Assembly: GCA_025529335.1 (NCBI GenBank)
Contig: JAMYHX010000174.1
Location: 1 to 64,000 of the forward strand
Direction of reading: 5' to 3'
DNA from: Rhizopus sp. PT2906
Taxonomy: Eukaryota > Mucoromycota > Mucoromycetes > Mucorales > Rhizopodaceae
DNA: 64,000 nucleotides
Shown: in pieces, positions 1-10,935 of the stretch
Layout: each line of letters begins with the position of its first letter
Position numbering within the stretch: position 1 is the first letter of the stretch
The notes under the pieces: generated by a model
Database searches by the model: none
Seen by the model: only the letters and a program-made list of their open reading frames with translations
Told to the model about the DNA's origin: nothing
Program-made: the position numbers and the translations under genes

Positions 1-590
1 CAAAAAAGCTAGCAAAGAGAGCGAGAGTCAAGAGCTTAAATTGCATTTTCTATATTCTTTTTGAATGTATGAAAAATGGATTGACGTCCATTGAGGATCC
101 CTTTTTATAGTGGATTTTGGGCGGTGTTAACAAGGCTTATGGTAAAGTTTATGATGCAGAAAATGGATCCGAAAAATGCACACATCTAATCCTGAAAACA
201 ATACAAATGGCTGTGGAAAGGGGAAGTACTCTAATAGGAGGCTCAAAATGTCTTTTATCATTAACACCAAAGATGATCATGAAGATATATAAAGTAAAAA
301 ACTGAAGCAGTCAAGGGTCGCTTTAGCTTGGGTCTGGCAACCATGTATTCAAGTAAAGTGACACATGACTCACTGTCACATATTTGACACAATTGAAATC
401 TCCTTTTCTTCAATCCCTTATGACTTTGTTATCATATATGAACACTGCTTAACTTACTAAAGAACTGTTTGAGTCGATTGACTTTAGAATGAAACGGAGA
501 CACCAGAGCGTGTGTATGTGCCTGCCTTGTAATTTTTTTCAATCTCCTCTTTTCAGAATTTCTCTTTCTTTTTCTTTCTTGCTTCTTTTT
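1..590. other. 5' flank, no supported gene
   Basis: No convincing gene is seen here. One 62-codon open frame at 117-305 (+) lacks an ATG at its head and has no family I recognise; it could be the last exon of a gene that starts left of the window. A pyrimidine-rich stretch at 536-590 lies just upstream of the dioxygenase start and may be its leader. Confidence 0.4.
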
Positions 591-1394
591 ATGTTGGTAG
601 AAGACCTTGGTAACAAAATACAAGGATTGGTTCTCATAAAAGATGTTGTATCAGAGGAAGAAGAAGAATTCCTAGTCAATGAAGTGAATAAGCAAGTATG
701 GTCAGGTCTTGGGATAGGGTAAAGTATATATTGTGTTATATATTGCATTATAATAGTCAAACATTAAAGACGTATGTATACATAGACCGAATCCAGAACT
801 AAAGCGAAGAACACAGCAATATGGTCATTTATTTAGCTATCGTTATAGGTAACAAACTGAGTCATTAGCGATAATTGAGACACAATTCATGGTTGAATAG
901 AAAAGTCTTGGAAGAATACGGACCATTGCCTGAGTTTATTGAGTTCTTTGTAAAGAGAATCATGGATCATCAGTGGATGCCAAATAAGCCAAACCATCTG
1001 TTAGTCAATGAATATAATGCTGGTCAGGGTATTATGCCACATATCGATGCACCTGCCCTATTTGGACCAAACATTCTGTCACTATCACTACTATCTGATT
1101 GCCTAATGAAGTTCACCCTTGAGCAACAAGAGCTGGAATCACCAAGCATTGATATCGTGCTTCGTAAGTGTATTAGAAATCGAATGTTATGTGCTGACTG
1201 GATCATATATAGCGCGTCGTTCCTTGATTATTTTATCGGGTGATGCAAGATACAAATATAAACACTCTATTTCAAAGGACTTGGAAGAAATAACGCCAGA
1301 AGGAAACATCATTCATCGAGAAAAGCGTATTTCATTTACTTTTAGAGAAATCATTGCTTGGGAGGATGAATCCAAGAAAACGACATGTAAATAA
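591..1394 (+). CDS. ALKBH8-like AlkB-family 2-oxoglutarate/Fe(II) dioxygenase, stand-alone
   Basis: Four exons (591-718, 786-848, 880-1163, 1213-1394) join in frame to 218 residues. The AlkB core is clear: NHLLVNEYNAGQGIMPHID gives the first iron ligands (HxD), LPRRSLIILSGDARYKYKH contains the next His, and RISFTFR has the arginine that binds 2-oxoglutarate. The pattern PHID..FGPNILSLSLLSD fits the AlkB domain of ALKBH8 better than ALKBH1-5. Human ALKBH8 also carries an RRM and a methyltransferase acting on wobble uridine in tRNA; neither is present here, so only the hydroxylase or demethylase part is encoded. Start: the frame is open upstream to 489, but that part would encode an unrelated hydrophobic, pyrimidine-derived segment, so I prefer the ATG at 591. 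The second intron is only about 31 nt. The substrate is inferred from the family and may be tRNA or another nucleic acid. Confidence 0.82.
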
Positions 1395-2264
1395 CATTGT
1401 TAATAAATCTGCTTAGAATATAGAAGCATCATCAATGAGCATGTATTCCTTTTTTTTCACTTACACATTTATATAAAAGTTTAAATTAATAAAATAGATG
1501 ATTATTTTAAGAAAGTGTATTTATACTCCAAGGCACACTGTAAACATATCTGTAATCATATGTATTTTAATGTATTCTCTTGTTCTCGTTGATCATCCCC
1601 TGTTGAATCATAAAAACATTAATAATTCCAGTACTTGATCAATCCTTGAGGTAAACACAGAATTGAGTGATTTTCTTCATCTCTATGCATCAACCAATGT
1701 CTATATTATAGCAAAATGCAGACAGACTTTATCCCTCAAAAGTCCTGATTTTCGAGCTTTTATTATTGAATCTGATAAGACATAATCGAAGAATTGATAA
1801 AGAGAAAAAGAGACATGTCTATCAATCTACATAGTGTAACTCTGGACCCATTTATCGTAAAAGGAAATTAGGATAGACTGCGCCATGGTCATACTAGAAA
1901 CAGGAAAGATAGCCAATAGTACGTCTACACTCTTTGTTAATATCTTAATAATAACGTGTATGGTTCATATGACAAACATCCTATGAAGTAACTAACAAAA
2001 AAGAAAGCAACGGTCTTTTCTTTATAGAACATTCTTTATATTCAGTTTATCTGAATATATGAAAATGCAACTATACAGTCTCTGTTTTCCTGTAGTCAAC
2101 TAATAAAGGGGAAAAATGTCAAAAAAAAAAATCATCAGATGTTAAGACAGTTACAAAATGCAACCACAATAAAAGCATTTATGCTGAGATTCAACTTGTA
2201 ACCTGTATTTATGTCATTGCTGTTTATTGCTTATCTCTTCCTTTTCTTTACCCTTTCCCACACC
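1395..2264. other. intergenic, GPH1 upstream region
   Basis: AT-rich sequence between the dioxygenase stop and the glycogen phosphorylase start. No ORF with recognisable similarity is seen. It should hold the dioxygenase terminator (AT-rich, AATAAA-like motifs around 1485-1495) and the phosphorylase promoter. Confidence 0.4.
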
Positions 2265-4907
2265 ATGAGTGAATCTACTACGAGGCCACGACGTTTATCA
2301 ATGCCCAAGTTGACGCGTCGCCTAACCAATGTTATTATCCATGTCGATGACGATAAATCAGAACCTGTTACCCCTGCCAGTGTTCCTTCTCGTCCTTCGT
2401 ACCGTCTTAAGCTTGATGAGCAAGCCATCTCGAATTGGAAGAAGCATATCACCCCAGAAAAGAATGATGTTGATTCTATTGAAAATGATATCGTTCATCA
2501 TACCATCACTACCCTTTGTCGCGGTGTATATAATGTTGACGCATGGGCCATTTATCAAGCAACCGCTCATTCCGTTCGAGATAGACTCTTGGAAGATTGG
2601 AACATTACACAAGAAGCTTTGCATAAACAAAATCCCAAGAGATGCTACTATTTATCCATGGAGTTCCTCCTTGGTCGTGCCCTCGATAACGCACTCAACT
2701 CTCTTCACGTCAAAGATAATTACAAGGAAAGTGTCAAGAACTTGGGCTTCAATCTCGAAGATTTGCTCTCTCAAGAGAAAGATCCTGCACTCGGCAATGG
2801 TGGCCTTGGACGTCTAGCCGCCTGCTACATGGACTCAGCTGCTACTCAAGATTATCCTACTTGGGGATACGGTCTTCGTTATCAGTACGGTATCTTTAAA
2901 CAGATCATCAAGGACGGCTATCAAACCGAGATGCCTGATTACTGGCTCAATTTTAATAACCCTTGGGAGTTTCCTCGTACAGATATTCGCTATGAGGTCC
3001 GATTTGGCGGTTATGTGGCCACAAAGGTAAACGAAAAGGGAGAATCGCGTATGTCTTGGGAAGGTGGATCCAAGGTCCAGGCAATGGCATATGATATGCC
3101 TATTCCTGGTTTCAACACCAAGTTCTGTGGCAATATTCGTCTTTGGGCCTCAAAGCCCTTAAACACATTTGATTTTGATTCATTTAATGCAGGTGATTAT
3201 GATCGTTCAGTCGCCGAACAAAATAATGCTCAAAACTTGACTTCTGTACTCTATCCAAACGATAATCATCTGGTCGGTAAGGAACTTCGATTGAAGCAGG
3301 AATACTTTTTTGTCTGCGCCTCTCTTCAAGATATCATACACCGATTCAAGCGAGCCAAATGTCCCTGGAAGGACTTCCCTAGCAAGGTAGCCATTCAAAT
3401 GAACGACACGCACCCCACCTTGGCTGTGCCCGAATTACAACGTATCCTTGTCGATATCGAAGGTCTCGACTGGGACGATGCCTGGAACATCGTCACTCAC
3501 ACATTCGGTTTCACCAATCACACTGTCTTGCCCGAAGCCTTGGAGCGCTGGTCGGTACCGTTGATGGAAAAGATTCTGCCCCGTCACATGCAGATTATCT
3601 ACGACATCAATCTTTTCTTTTTGCAAAAGGTGGAAAAGAAATACTTGGGTGACCGTGAACTGCTCAAACGTGTGTCTATCATCGAAGAAAGCTCCCCTCA
3701 GCAAGTGCGTATGGCTCATCTGGCTGTTGTTGGCTCTCACAAGGTCAATGGTGTTGCAGCACTTCACTCTGACTTGATTAAGAAGCATCTATTTAGTGAT
3801 TTCATAAAGTACTATGGTCCTGAAAAATTCATCAATATCACCAATGGTATCACTCCTCGTCGATGGCTTTACCAAGCAAATCCTGGACTTCGTGATTTGA
3901 TTACCAAGGCCTTAGGTGGATCAGAACAATGGGTTACACACTTGGACCTTCTTGAAGGCTTAAAACAATATGCGGACAACAGTGAGTTCCAGGAACAGTG
4001 GGCAGCTGTCAAACTAGATAACAAGAGACGTTTGGCTGAATGGATCAAGGATAATCTGAATGTGAGTGTCGATCCTCATGCCCTATTTGATATTCAAGTG
4101 AAGCGTATCCATGAGTACAAGCGTCAGCTCATGAATATTCTTGGCGTCATTTATCGATATAAGCAGCTAAAGAAAATGTCTGCTCAAGAGCTTGATGAAG
4201 CTGTTTCCCGTGTGGTCATCTTTGGGGGCAAGGCTGCTCCTGGTTATTATATTGCCAAACTAGTCATCAAATTGATCAATAGCGTTGCTGACGTGGTGAA
4301 TCAAGATGAGGATATCGAAAACAAGCTCAAGGTGATTTTTATCCCTGATTACAACGTATCTCGCGCTGAACTTATCATACCTGCGTCTGATATCTCTCAA
4401 CATATATCTACAGCAGGCACAGAAGCCTCTGGTACTTCTAACATGAAGTTCGTCTTGAACGGTGGCTTGATTTTGGGCACAGTGGACGGAGCAAACATTG
4501 AAATTGCCGAACAAATTGGTCAAGAGAACATCTTCATGTTTGGCGTCTTGGCTAACGAAGTGGATGACCTTCGTCATCAGCAAAAGTATCATGGTCTCAT
4601 GGTAGATGAGCAACTTCAGGTAGTTATCGATGCTATCCAGTCTGGTGAGTTTGGTGATGCCTCTGTATTTGCGCCTCTTATCAACACGCTCACTTATGGT
4701 GGTGACTTTTATTTGATCTCTGCTGACTTTGACGCTTATCTTCAAGCAAATGCAAAAGTGGATGCTACATTCAAAAACAAGGCGGAATGGACCAAAAAGT
4801 CTATTTTATGTACGGCTGGCATGGGTTTCTTTTCTTCGGATCGTGCTATTGCTGAATATGCTGAAAAGGTGTGGGACTTGAAACCGTTTCCTGTTGATGG
4901 TCGATGA
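2265..4907 (+). CDS. GPH1: glycogen phosphorylase
   Basis: A single uninterrupted frame of 880 residues from the ATG at 2265. It releases glucose-1-phosphate from storage glycogen in the cytosol using pyridoxal phosphate. Family blocks are plain: RCYYLSMEFLLGRALDNAL, DPALGNGGLGRLAACYMDS, QMNDTHPTLAVPELQRI, ITNGITPRRWL, FDIQVKRIHEYKRQLMN, and EASGTSNMKFVLNGG, whose Lys (about residue 728) is the cofactor lysine. An ATG 18 codons upstream (2211) is in frame but would add a hydrophobic leader not expected for this cytosolic enzyme; the ATG at 2265 sits in CACACCATGAG and gives a normal N-terminus. Residues 9-12 (RRLS) and 18-21 (RRLT) match the PKA consensus, in the region where yeast Gph1 is phosphorylated; regulation here is inferred. 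Converges on CIT1, stop to stop in 288 nt. Confidence 0.97.
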   Translation: MSESTTRPRRLSMPKLTRRLTNVIIHVDDDKSEPVTPASVPSRPSYRLKLDEQAISNWKKHITPEKNDVDSIENDIVHHTITTLCRGVYNVDAWAIYQATAHSVRDRLLEDWNITQEALHKQNPKRCYYLSMEFLLGRALDNALNSLHVKDNYKESVKNLGFNLEDLLSQEKDPALGNGGLGRLAACYMDSAATQDYPTWGYGLRYQYGIFKQIIKDGYQTEMPDYWLNFNNPWEFPRTDIRYEVRFGGYVATKVNEKGESRMSWEGGSKVQAMAYDMPIPGFNTKFCGNIRLWASKPLNTFDFDSFNAGDYDRSVAEQNNAQNLTSVLYPNDNHLVGKELRLKQEYFFVCASLQDIIHRFKRAKCPWKDFPSKVAIQMNDTHPTLAVPELQRILVDIEGLDWDDAWNIVTHTFGFTNHTVLPEALERWSVPLMEKILPRHMQIIYDINLFFLQKVEKKYLGDRELLKRVSIIEESSPQQVRMAHLAVVGSHKVNGVAALHSDLIKKHLFSDFIKYYGPEKFINITNGITPRRWLYQANPGLRDLITKALGGSEQWVTHLDLLEGLKQYADNSEFQEQWAAVKLDNKRRLAEWIKDNLNVSVDPHALFDIQVKRIHEYKRQLMNILGVIYRYKQLKKMSAQELDEAVSRVVIFGGKAAPGYYIAKLVIKLINSVADVVNQDEDIENKLKVIFIPDYNVSRAELIIPASDISQHISTAGTEASGTSNMKFVLNGGLILGTVDGANIEIAEQIGQENIFMFGVLANEVDDLRHQQKYHGLMVDEQLQVVIDAIQSGEFGDASVFAPLINTLTYGGDFYLISADFDAYLQANAKVDATFKNKAEWTKKSILCTAGMGFFSSDRAIAEYAEKVWDLKPFPVDGR

Positions 4908-5195
4908 GTCTTGTAATGATTAAATAAAGCAATAAATAGTATTGAAGTTGTCGTTTGTTTCCTTTTTAATAATATTTGAATCTCGTATTCACCTCATAGT
5001 ATGACGATAATTCAAGGTCATCCACACAGCTGTTGTGTCCATGTCTTCCATTTCGTATACACATTCCACTACTATTGTTTTAGTAGATAAACTATTCTCT
5101 TTTATTCTTGACATTTTTAAATAATAACAGAGACAAAAAATTTACAGAAAGGGAAAGGGGGAAATAAAAAATATTACCGTTGTAAGCTATTTACT
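4908..5195. terminator. shared 3' region of GPH1 and CIT1
   Basis: Convergent intergenic region of 288 nt. Directly after the phosphorylase stop there are AAATAAA-type polyadenylation motifs near 4920-4935 on the plus strand. A/T-rich sequence at 5100-5180 would serve the citrate synthase transcript coming from the right. Exact cleavage sites cannot be read from sequence alone. Confidence 0.45.
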
Positions 5196-6777
5196 TTAGT
5201 TGGCACCAAACATCTTCTTGAGGTGAGCAGTGCTGTAAGACTTGGGACGTTCAAGAGGCATACCAAGAGCACGGTCCCAGATCAATTGAGCAGTGACACC
5301 GAGAGCACGAGAGACACCAAAGAGAACAGTGTAGTAATCTTGTTCGGTAAGACCGTAGTATTGAAGGAGGACACCAGAGTGAGCATCAACGTTGGGCCAA
5401 GGGTTCTTGGTCTTACCGTGTTCAGTAAGAACACCAGGAATGATGTGGTACAACTTGGAGACTAAACCGAAGAGAGGGTCATCGGGCAAGTGCTTGAGGG
5501 CAAATTCACGTTGAGCGGTGTAACGAGGATCAGTCTTACGCAAGACAGCGTGACCGTAACCAGGAACGACTTGACCGCTGTTAAGGGTATCCCACAAGTA
5601 CTTCTTGATTTGTTCTTCACTGGCATCCAAACCGATAGCATCCTTCATCTTCAAGGTCCAACGGAGGACTTCTTGGTTAGCCAAACCGTGAAGAGGACCA
5701 GCCAAACCATTCAAACCGGCAGCGAAAGAGAGATAGGGGTCAGACAAAGCAGAGCCGACCAAGTGAGTACTATGTAATGATATCAGCACACCCCTTCTCA
5801 TTTTTATTTGGATATTAATACTTACGTGTGAGCAGAGACGTTACCACCTTCGTGATCAGAGTGGATGGTGAGGTAAAGACGCATCAATTCAACAAAGTCT
5901 TCATTGGATTCGTAACCCAAGAGCTTAGAGAAGTTGTAAGAGTAATCCTTATCGGCTTCAATGGAAGGAAGCTTGCCATCCTTGTAGATGTTACGGTAGA
6001 TACGACCAGCAACGTTGGGAAGCTTGGCAATCAAATCCATGGTATCCTCAAAGGTAGGATCCCAGTATTGAGACTTGTGAATACCAGAGCTGTAAGCCTT
6101 GGCGAATTGGGATTCGTGTTGAAGAGCGTTGATGGCAAGAGAGAATTGAGACATGGGGTGAAGGGTCTTGGGACAGCGGTCAATGATTTCTTCAACAAAG
6201 GCGGGAATAGAAGAACGAGCAGCCCATTCGGCAGAGAGAGCCTTGACTTGTTCTTCAGTGGGGATTTCACCGGTGACAAGCAACCAGAAGAGAGATTCAG
6301 GAAGAGGCTCACCACCTTCCTTGGCAGCAGGAAGAGCCTTTTGGCATTCGGGGATGGTCATACCACGGAAACGGATACCTTCTTCGGCATCAAGAACAGA
6401 GCCTTCCCAGACAAGACCCTTGATACCACGCATACCACCGTAAACTTGGTCAACAGTGACTTCACCAAGAACCTTGGAACCATATTCCTTCTTGAAAGCC
6501 TTGACCTCGGCTTGCTTTTCGGGGATAAGTTCAGCAAGACGTTCCTTCAAGGACTACAAGATGGTTAATCTCTGCTCTTTTTCTCTTCTATATATACGCG
6601 TCTAATATCAACACACCTTAACCTTGGAAGAATAAGCACGAGTAGCGCCGATGGCAACAGCAGGAGTGAAGCGGAAGGAAGTTTGACGAGCAGCAGCCTA
6701 ATAATGTATAAGTGACAAGATTAACTTGATGATAACAGTCGTACCTTGACGGAGGTGAATGCACGAATAGCAGACAT
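5196..6777 (-). CDS. CIT1: citrate synthase, mitochondrial
   Basis: Condenses acetyl-CoA and oxaloacetate in the mitochondrial matrix, the entry step of the TCA cycle. Exons on the minus strand: 6777-6745, 6697-6617, 6553-5826, 5769-5196; they total 1,416 nt, exactly 471 residues plus stop. The first two exons encode a presequence rich in Arg, Ser and Ala without acids (MSAIRAFTSVK, then ..RQTSFRF..ATRAYSS), typical of matrix import. The catalytic residues are visible: His in HEGGNVSAH, His in PGYGHAVLRKTDPRY and Asp in PNVDAHSG. The splice between exons 3 and 4 falls inside VSAHTTHLVGSAL, which it restores exactly. The C-terminus lacks a peroxisomal SKL-type signal (ends MFGAN), supporting the mitochondrial isoform. 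Codon use is strongly biased to C-ending codons, as in highly expressed genes. Confidence 0.96.
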
Positions 6778-7926
6778 CTTTCTTCTTTTTGTTTATAAGA
6801 AAAAAAAAAAAAAAGAAGAAAAGAAAAGAGAAAATTGAGAAAATTTCAATAAATAATAAACTCCATCCAAACGGCTTATATAAGAAAAAATTGATGAACT
6901 GTGATATCCTGCAGGGGTTACCCCGCTACAGTGGAGTACAAATCATATCCCAAATAAGGCAAAATACAGTCCTTGTCACAGGCCAGTATTGCCTAGAAAT
7001 GATGTCACATGTAAAAATTGGAAACCGGGGCAATGCCTAAAGTTATTCCCGCTTGAATTTGTTCAAATAACGCTTACAAATTTGCATTTGCTTTCCTTTT
7101 GAAGAAATAATGACTGTATGGTACACATAGTATTCATTTGGTATCCTGTGTTTAGTCATTCACATTATATAAATATTGTAATTTGAAGATTTGAGAATTA
7201 AAGATTCTGTATGACACTTGTTTTACCATTTGAAGTAAGCTTTATTTAGTTGTATAAAAAGGACGATTTCATTGAAAAAGTAAATAGAGAATTGCAAGTG
7301 GGTGTGCTTATGTTTGTACACACATACTTGTGATGAGGACGGTATAGAATTGTCATCAACACATTTGAATTCAAAAGACAATAACAACAGCGAAAAGAGA
7401 TACTTACCCCACTCTCATCACTTTATCTTTTGGGCAAATGAAACCCCCAAAATCTGGAAACTGTGGAGTAAACGGAAAATCAGCTATCCGATTAAATACT
7501 TAATTTTGTTAAAATGGATGCCTGAAAACGAGAACAAGGTTTGTACAGATAAATTGAAAGGGGGGAAAGCTGTCGTTTTCTGTTTAAAAGATTGTTTGTG
7601 CCTGATAAACATTCAAGAGTTGTACCTGAATCGATTACACACATGTTTTGATATAAGCTAATAATCTGACTTTATATGCTGATGGTACTAAGATGCTTAA
7701 AAAACAACTTGAGGATACACATAAAAAGGTAGAGAGGCGTTAAGCAAGGGTCACAACCCAACCAAGGGCGGTTAAACCTTGAAGCGAGTGCAGTCATGGT
7801 GTTACTGTGCTTATCTGATCTCTTATCTGATGCTTTTAGAACACAACGAATACAAATACACACACTTTATTGAATAGCAGCAAAATAGTAATAATAATAA
7901 TAAATATATAAATAGTGAACAATTGT
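6778..7926. other. CIT1 upstream region and gene-free DNA
   Basis: Besides the G/C-rich sites above, this 1.1-kb stretch holds no gene I can support. An open frame at 7302-7661 (119 codons, +) has no recognisable domain and a composition like its surroundings. A purine/poly-A leader (6790-6830 on the plus strand) precedes CIT1. The right part is the 3' flank of SHO1. Confidence 0.4.
6914..6936. promoter_or_regulatory. GC-rich palindrome and CreA/Mig1-like sites upstream of CIT1
   Basis: About 140 bp upstream of the CIT1 start lies the perfect palindrome GGGGTTACCCC (6914-6924), followed by GTGGAG (6931-6936). CCCCGC (6921-6926, reverse GCGGGG) and GTGGAG both match the SYGGRG consensus of fungal CreA/Mig1 repressors; a third match, CCGGGG, is at 7025-7030. 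In this AT-rich background a cluster of G/C blocks stands out. Function in glucose repression of citrate synthase is inferred only. Confidence 0.35.
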
Positions 7927-8822
7927 CTAATCTGCGGCTGTAAAGCTTACATAATTACTTGGTATCATGCCTATATCCCCATTTGATTTCTTTGCTTGCC
8001 ACCAACTACCTTTCATTTCGTGTACATACATCACTTCTCCCTTTTGAAATGACAGTTCATTTGGATCTGATTTATTTGCTTCATCTATTCAATGATCAGT
8101 ACACTGTTTACTTTCAACCATCTTTAACTTACAGCTGTGAATAGCCTTCACAGGAATCGTATAATCTGCATGTGGTGATAAATATACTGTATTCTGAGAT
8201 TCGTTTGTTCGATAGATAGGCATAGGTGTCACTCTTTCTTGAACATGCATTGGAAGTGGATAGCTTGGCATGCTGTTGCCAAATGTGATCGAACTTGGTT
8301 CTTTTCTATATGAGTTATTGATATATACATGACTGTATTCATCCATGTCGTGGTCATATTCTTGTCTTTGTACTCCAAATTGAAAGATCCAGATAATCTA
8401 TATCCATAAACTCATGAATAATGCTGACTTTTACTCTTATAATTTGCTATTTACTTGAGTTATAACTAAAATGAAATAACCAGATGCTACTGCAATCAAC
8501 GCAGGTGTTCTGGTCGCAATATTGATCGCTATTTCATTTATACTGTAGGATATACTGATGGCTGTGAATGTCAGGACCTACATTAAATATCAGTCATTGA
8601 TCTTATTTCTATTTGTTATTGATTTACCACAGGATAATATGTCTTTGATGTGTTTGTCCAAAGCACAGCGCATGAAAAGGACACCAAAAATAATTCAAAG
8701 CCAATAATGTACCACGATATCGTCTGACTGATCGTCCGAGCCATCAATAAGCCTACAAAACTAATAAACCATCCAGCGATGGCAATCAAGCAGACAAACA
8801 CTTGAAAAAGAGAACAGTGCAT
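7927..8822 (-). CDS. SHO1: Sho1-type osmosensor: four membrane helices plus C-terminal SH3 domain
   Basis: Exons on the minus strand: 8822-8628, 8577-8455, 8397-8133, 8084-7927, together 246 residues. The first 106 residues hold four hydrophobic segments joined by very short loops; the fourth is IAVASGYFILVITQ-IIWIF. A polar linker of about 80 residues leads to a canonical SH3 domain. It contains the ALYDY-like AIHSYEA, then DPNELSFQKGEVM, SWWQAKKSNGDIG and the terminal IPSNYV. This is the architecture of Sho1, the plasma-membrane branch sensor of the HOG MAP-kinase pathway; its SH3 domain binds a proline motif in Pbs2. The last splice rebuilds the AIHSYEANKSDPNELSF block, which supports the model. 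The protein is shorter than yeast Sho1 (367 residues), mainly in the linker. The shared order of parts makes the call firm, but osmosensing is inferred. Confidence 0.88.
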
Positions 8823-9210
8823 TTATGATAAAAGAAAAGAAATGGAATGCCCTTGACTCTTTTTTTATATAAACTTATTTCAGTTTTGACCCCTTTGAAA
8901 ATAAAAAAAAAAAACTTCTATATAAAAGGGACCCTTTATTAATCCTCCCCCCTTTCCATTCTTTATCTTATTGTTATCTTTAGCTTTATCACTCATGACA
9001 TCCTTTCCTTTAATGACTATATAGACTAGATGTACACGAACACCTCGTGAGCTGTTTATAGTTTATGTAGAAATCAAACCAAAGTCTTCTTAAAATGTTT
9101 GCAGTAAAATGACGTACGGTCAAACCAATAAGCACTCGTCTTTTTAGTCGCATTGGATTTATTAAACTCTTTTTGATTTGTTGTAGGCAACTGATCAACT
9201 AGTCCGCATT
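8823..9210. other. SHO1 promoter and aminopeptidase 3' region
   Basis: 388 nt between the SHO1 start and the leucine aminopeptidase stop. It contains poly-A and TATA-like sequence on the SHO1 side (8875-8935). An open frame at 9010-9198 is not supported by any similarity. Confidence 0.4.
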
Positions 9211-10935
9211 TTAACATTCTATTGATCTTTTCGTTAGTTCTATTAATGCTCTTGTCGGTCGCCCTGATTAAATATCAATTAATGTACACGTTTGATTATA
9301 ATAAACAAAAGACTTTACCGCTCATTCCCTTGATATTGTATCCCCGTGTGGCTGATGACTCCATGACGCCTGCTATGTCTATATGAGCCCAAGGAGTGTC
9401 TTTGTCAACAAACTCTTGTAAGAATCTTGCTGCGGCACATGACCCACCAGAACGGGTATGACCGACGTTGCTTAGATCTGCTACTATAGATTCTTTCATA
9501 TCACGAATATAGTCGTCATGAAGGGGCATACGCCAGAACGGATCAGACACGGCATCACCTGCTTCCTTTAGCTTTTTCCACAACTCATCTGAATTGGTAA
9601 ACACACCAGCATAGGCTTGACCCAAGGCAACGTCCATGGCTCCGGTCAGAGTAGCAAGGTCAATGATGCACTTGGGTTGATACTTGGATGAGATGTAATG
9701 AAGGGCATCAGCCTATTTTACACACACATCAGTTAGTTGCCCCATTTCTTTTCATCACTAAAGATTGTACCAGGATCAGCCTTCCTTCTGCATCCGTGTT
9801 GAGGATCTCGATTGATTTGCCATTCATGGCCTTAATCACATCACCGGGCTTGGTCGCATTGCCCGAAGGCATGTTTTCGCACAAGGGGATGGCAGCAACA
9901 ACGTTGACAGGCAGTCGCATCTCAGAAATACCATAAAGCGCTCCTGCCACTGTCGCTGCACCGCCCATGTCACCCTTCATGAGAGCCATGTTGGCTGATG
10001 GCTTGAGCGATATGCCACCCGAATCAAACGTGATGCCCTTTCCGACTAACGCATAAGGCTTCTCGTTCTTGTCCTTAGCGCCCTTGTAGCAAATCTCTAG
10101 AAACCTCAAAGGTTCGGCACTATATTTGTGTTTAATGTCAACAATCCACATTACTATGTTTGCTACTTACCTTCCTTTTGCTACAGATAACAGAGCATTC
10201 ATATTGTGACGACTTGCCCAATCTTCATCATAAACGTTGATATCAATATTTTCCAATCCGGCCAACAAATAGGCAACTTCTTCAGCAAATAATTTTGGTG
10301 TCATCAGGTTTGAAGGTGAAGTCATGAGCATCCTTGCAATATTTTGTGAGACTCCATATACACGACCCCGTTCCCATTGCTTGGATACCTGTGGATCAGG
10401 TAAATAAGGTTCAATCACCGTCTCTTCTTGTTTCTTTTCCTGCTTCAGTTTATCAAATCTAAACTGAGAAAGAACCGCGCCCTCGGCTGCTGCCTGAGCA
10501 TCCACCGAGACATCGATGCCCGTGTGCTTGACATCTTGCTTCTGTAGTGTTTGAATACCTATCGCAGTCTAAAATCAATCAGCATCTTTTTTTTTTGCGG
10601 TCCATGCTGTCCATGTATATATATATATATATTACAGCCATTCGAACTGTCTCCGCTTCCACTTCTTCTTTCTTTCCTAACGATACAACAGCAACTTGAG
10701 ATACACCTCCCAGATTATAGAATGTTCGTACGTCGTGTTTCTTTTTGAATCGAGTCAATTTAAGTTGCTCCTCCAGAAATTGACGAGTCGCACTCGACGC
10801 ATGTGGTGTGGTCAATTGACAAGGCTCTGTGTATGCGCCAATCACGAGACTGTCAAAGCCTTGCTTATTGGAGAAGAACCTTTTGAGTAAATTCTGAGGC
10901 TGTCGAAATGTGGATTGTCGTAAACAAGTCAACAT
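9211..10935 (-). CDS. M17 family leucine aminopeptidase, probably mitochondrial
   Basis: Minus-strand exons 10935-10636, 10568-10171, 10119-9771, 9712-9319 and 9263-9211 sum to 1,494 nt, 497 residues. The C-terminal two thirds are a complete M17 metallopeptidase catalytic domain. VGKGITFDSGGISLKPSANM carries the two catalytic-site lysines and a metal Asp, MKGDMGGAA another Asp, and NTDAEGRLIL the metal-binding Asp and Glu and the catalytic Arg. Splicing after NTDAEGRLIL continues with ADALHYISS and LATLTGAMDVALG, as in the family. It removes N-terminal residues, especially Leu, from peptides using two zinc or manganese ions, usually as a hexamer. The N-terminus (MLTCLRQSTFRQPQNLLKRFF) is basic and amphipathic, suggesting matrix import; this is inferred. 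An AT-dinucleotide tract lies in intron 1. The start is divergent from the AT-hook gene, 350 nt away. Confidence 0.93.

Noticed and set aside
5828..6568. 246-codon plus-strand frame
   Set aside because: Exact antisense of citrate synthase exon 3; arises from its codon bias and has no independent similarity.
7302..7661. 119-codon plus-strand frame between CIT1 and SHO1
   Set aside because: No domain, composition like the surrounding DNA, no promoter or intron evidence.
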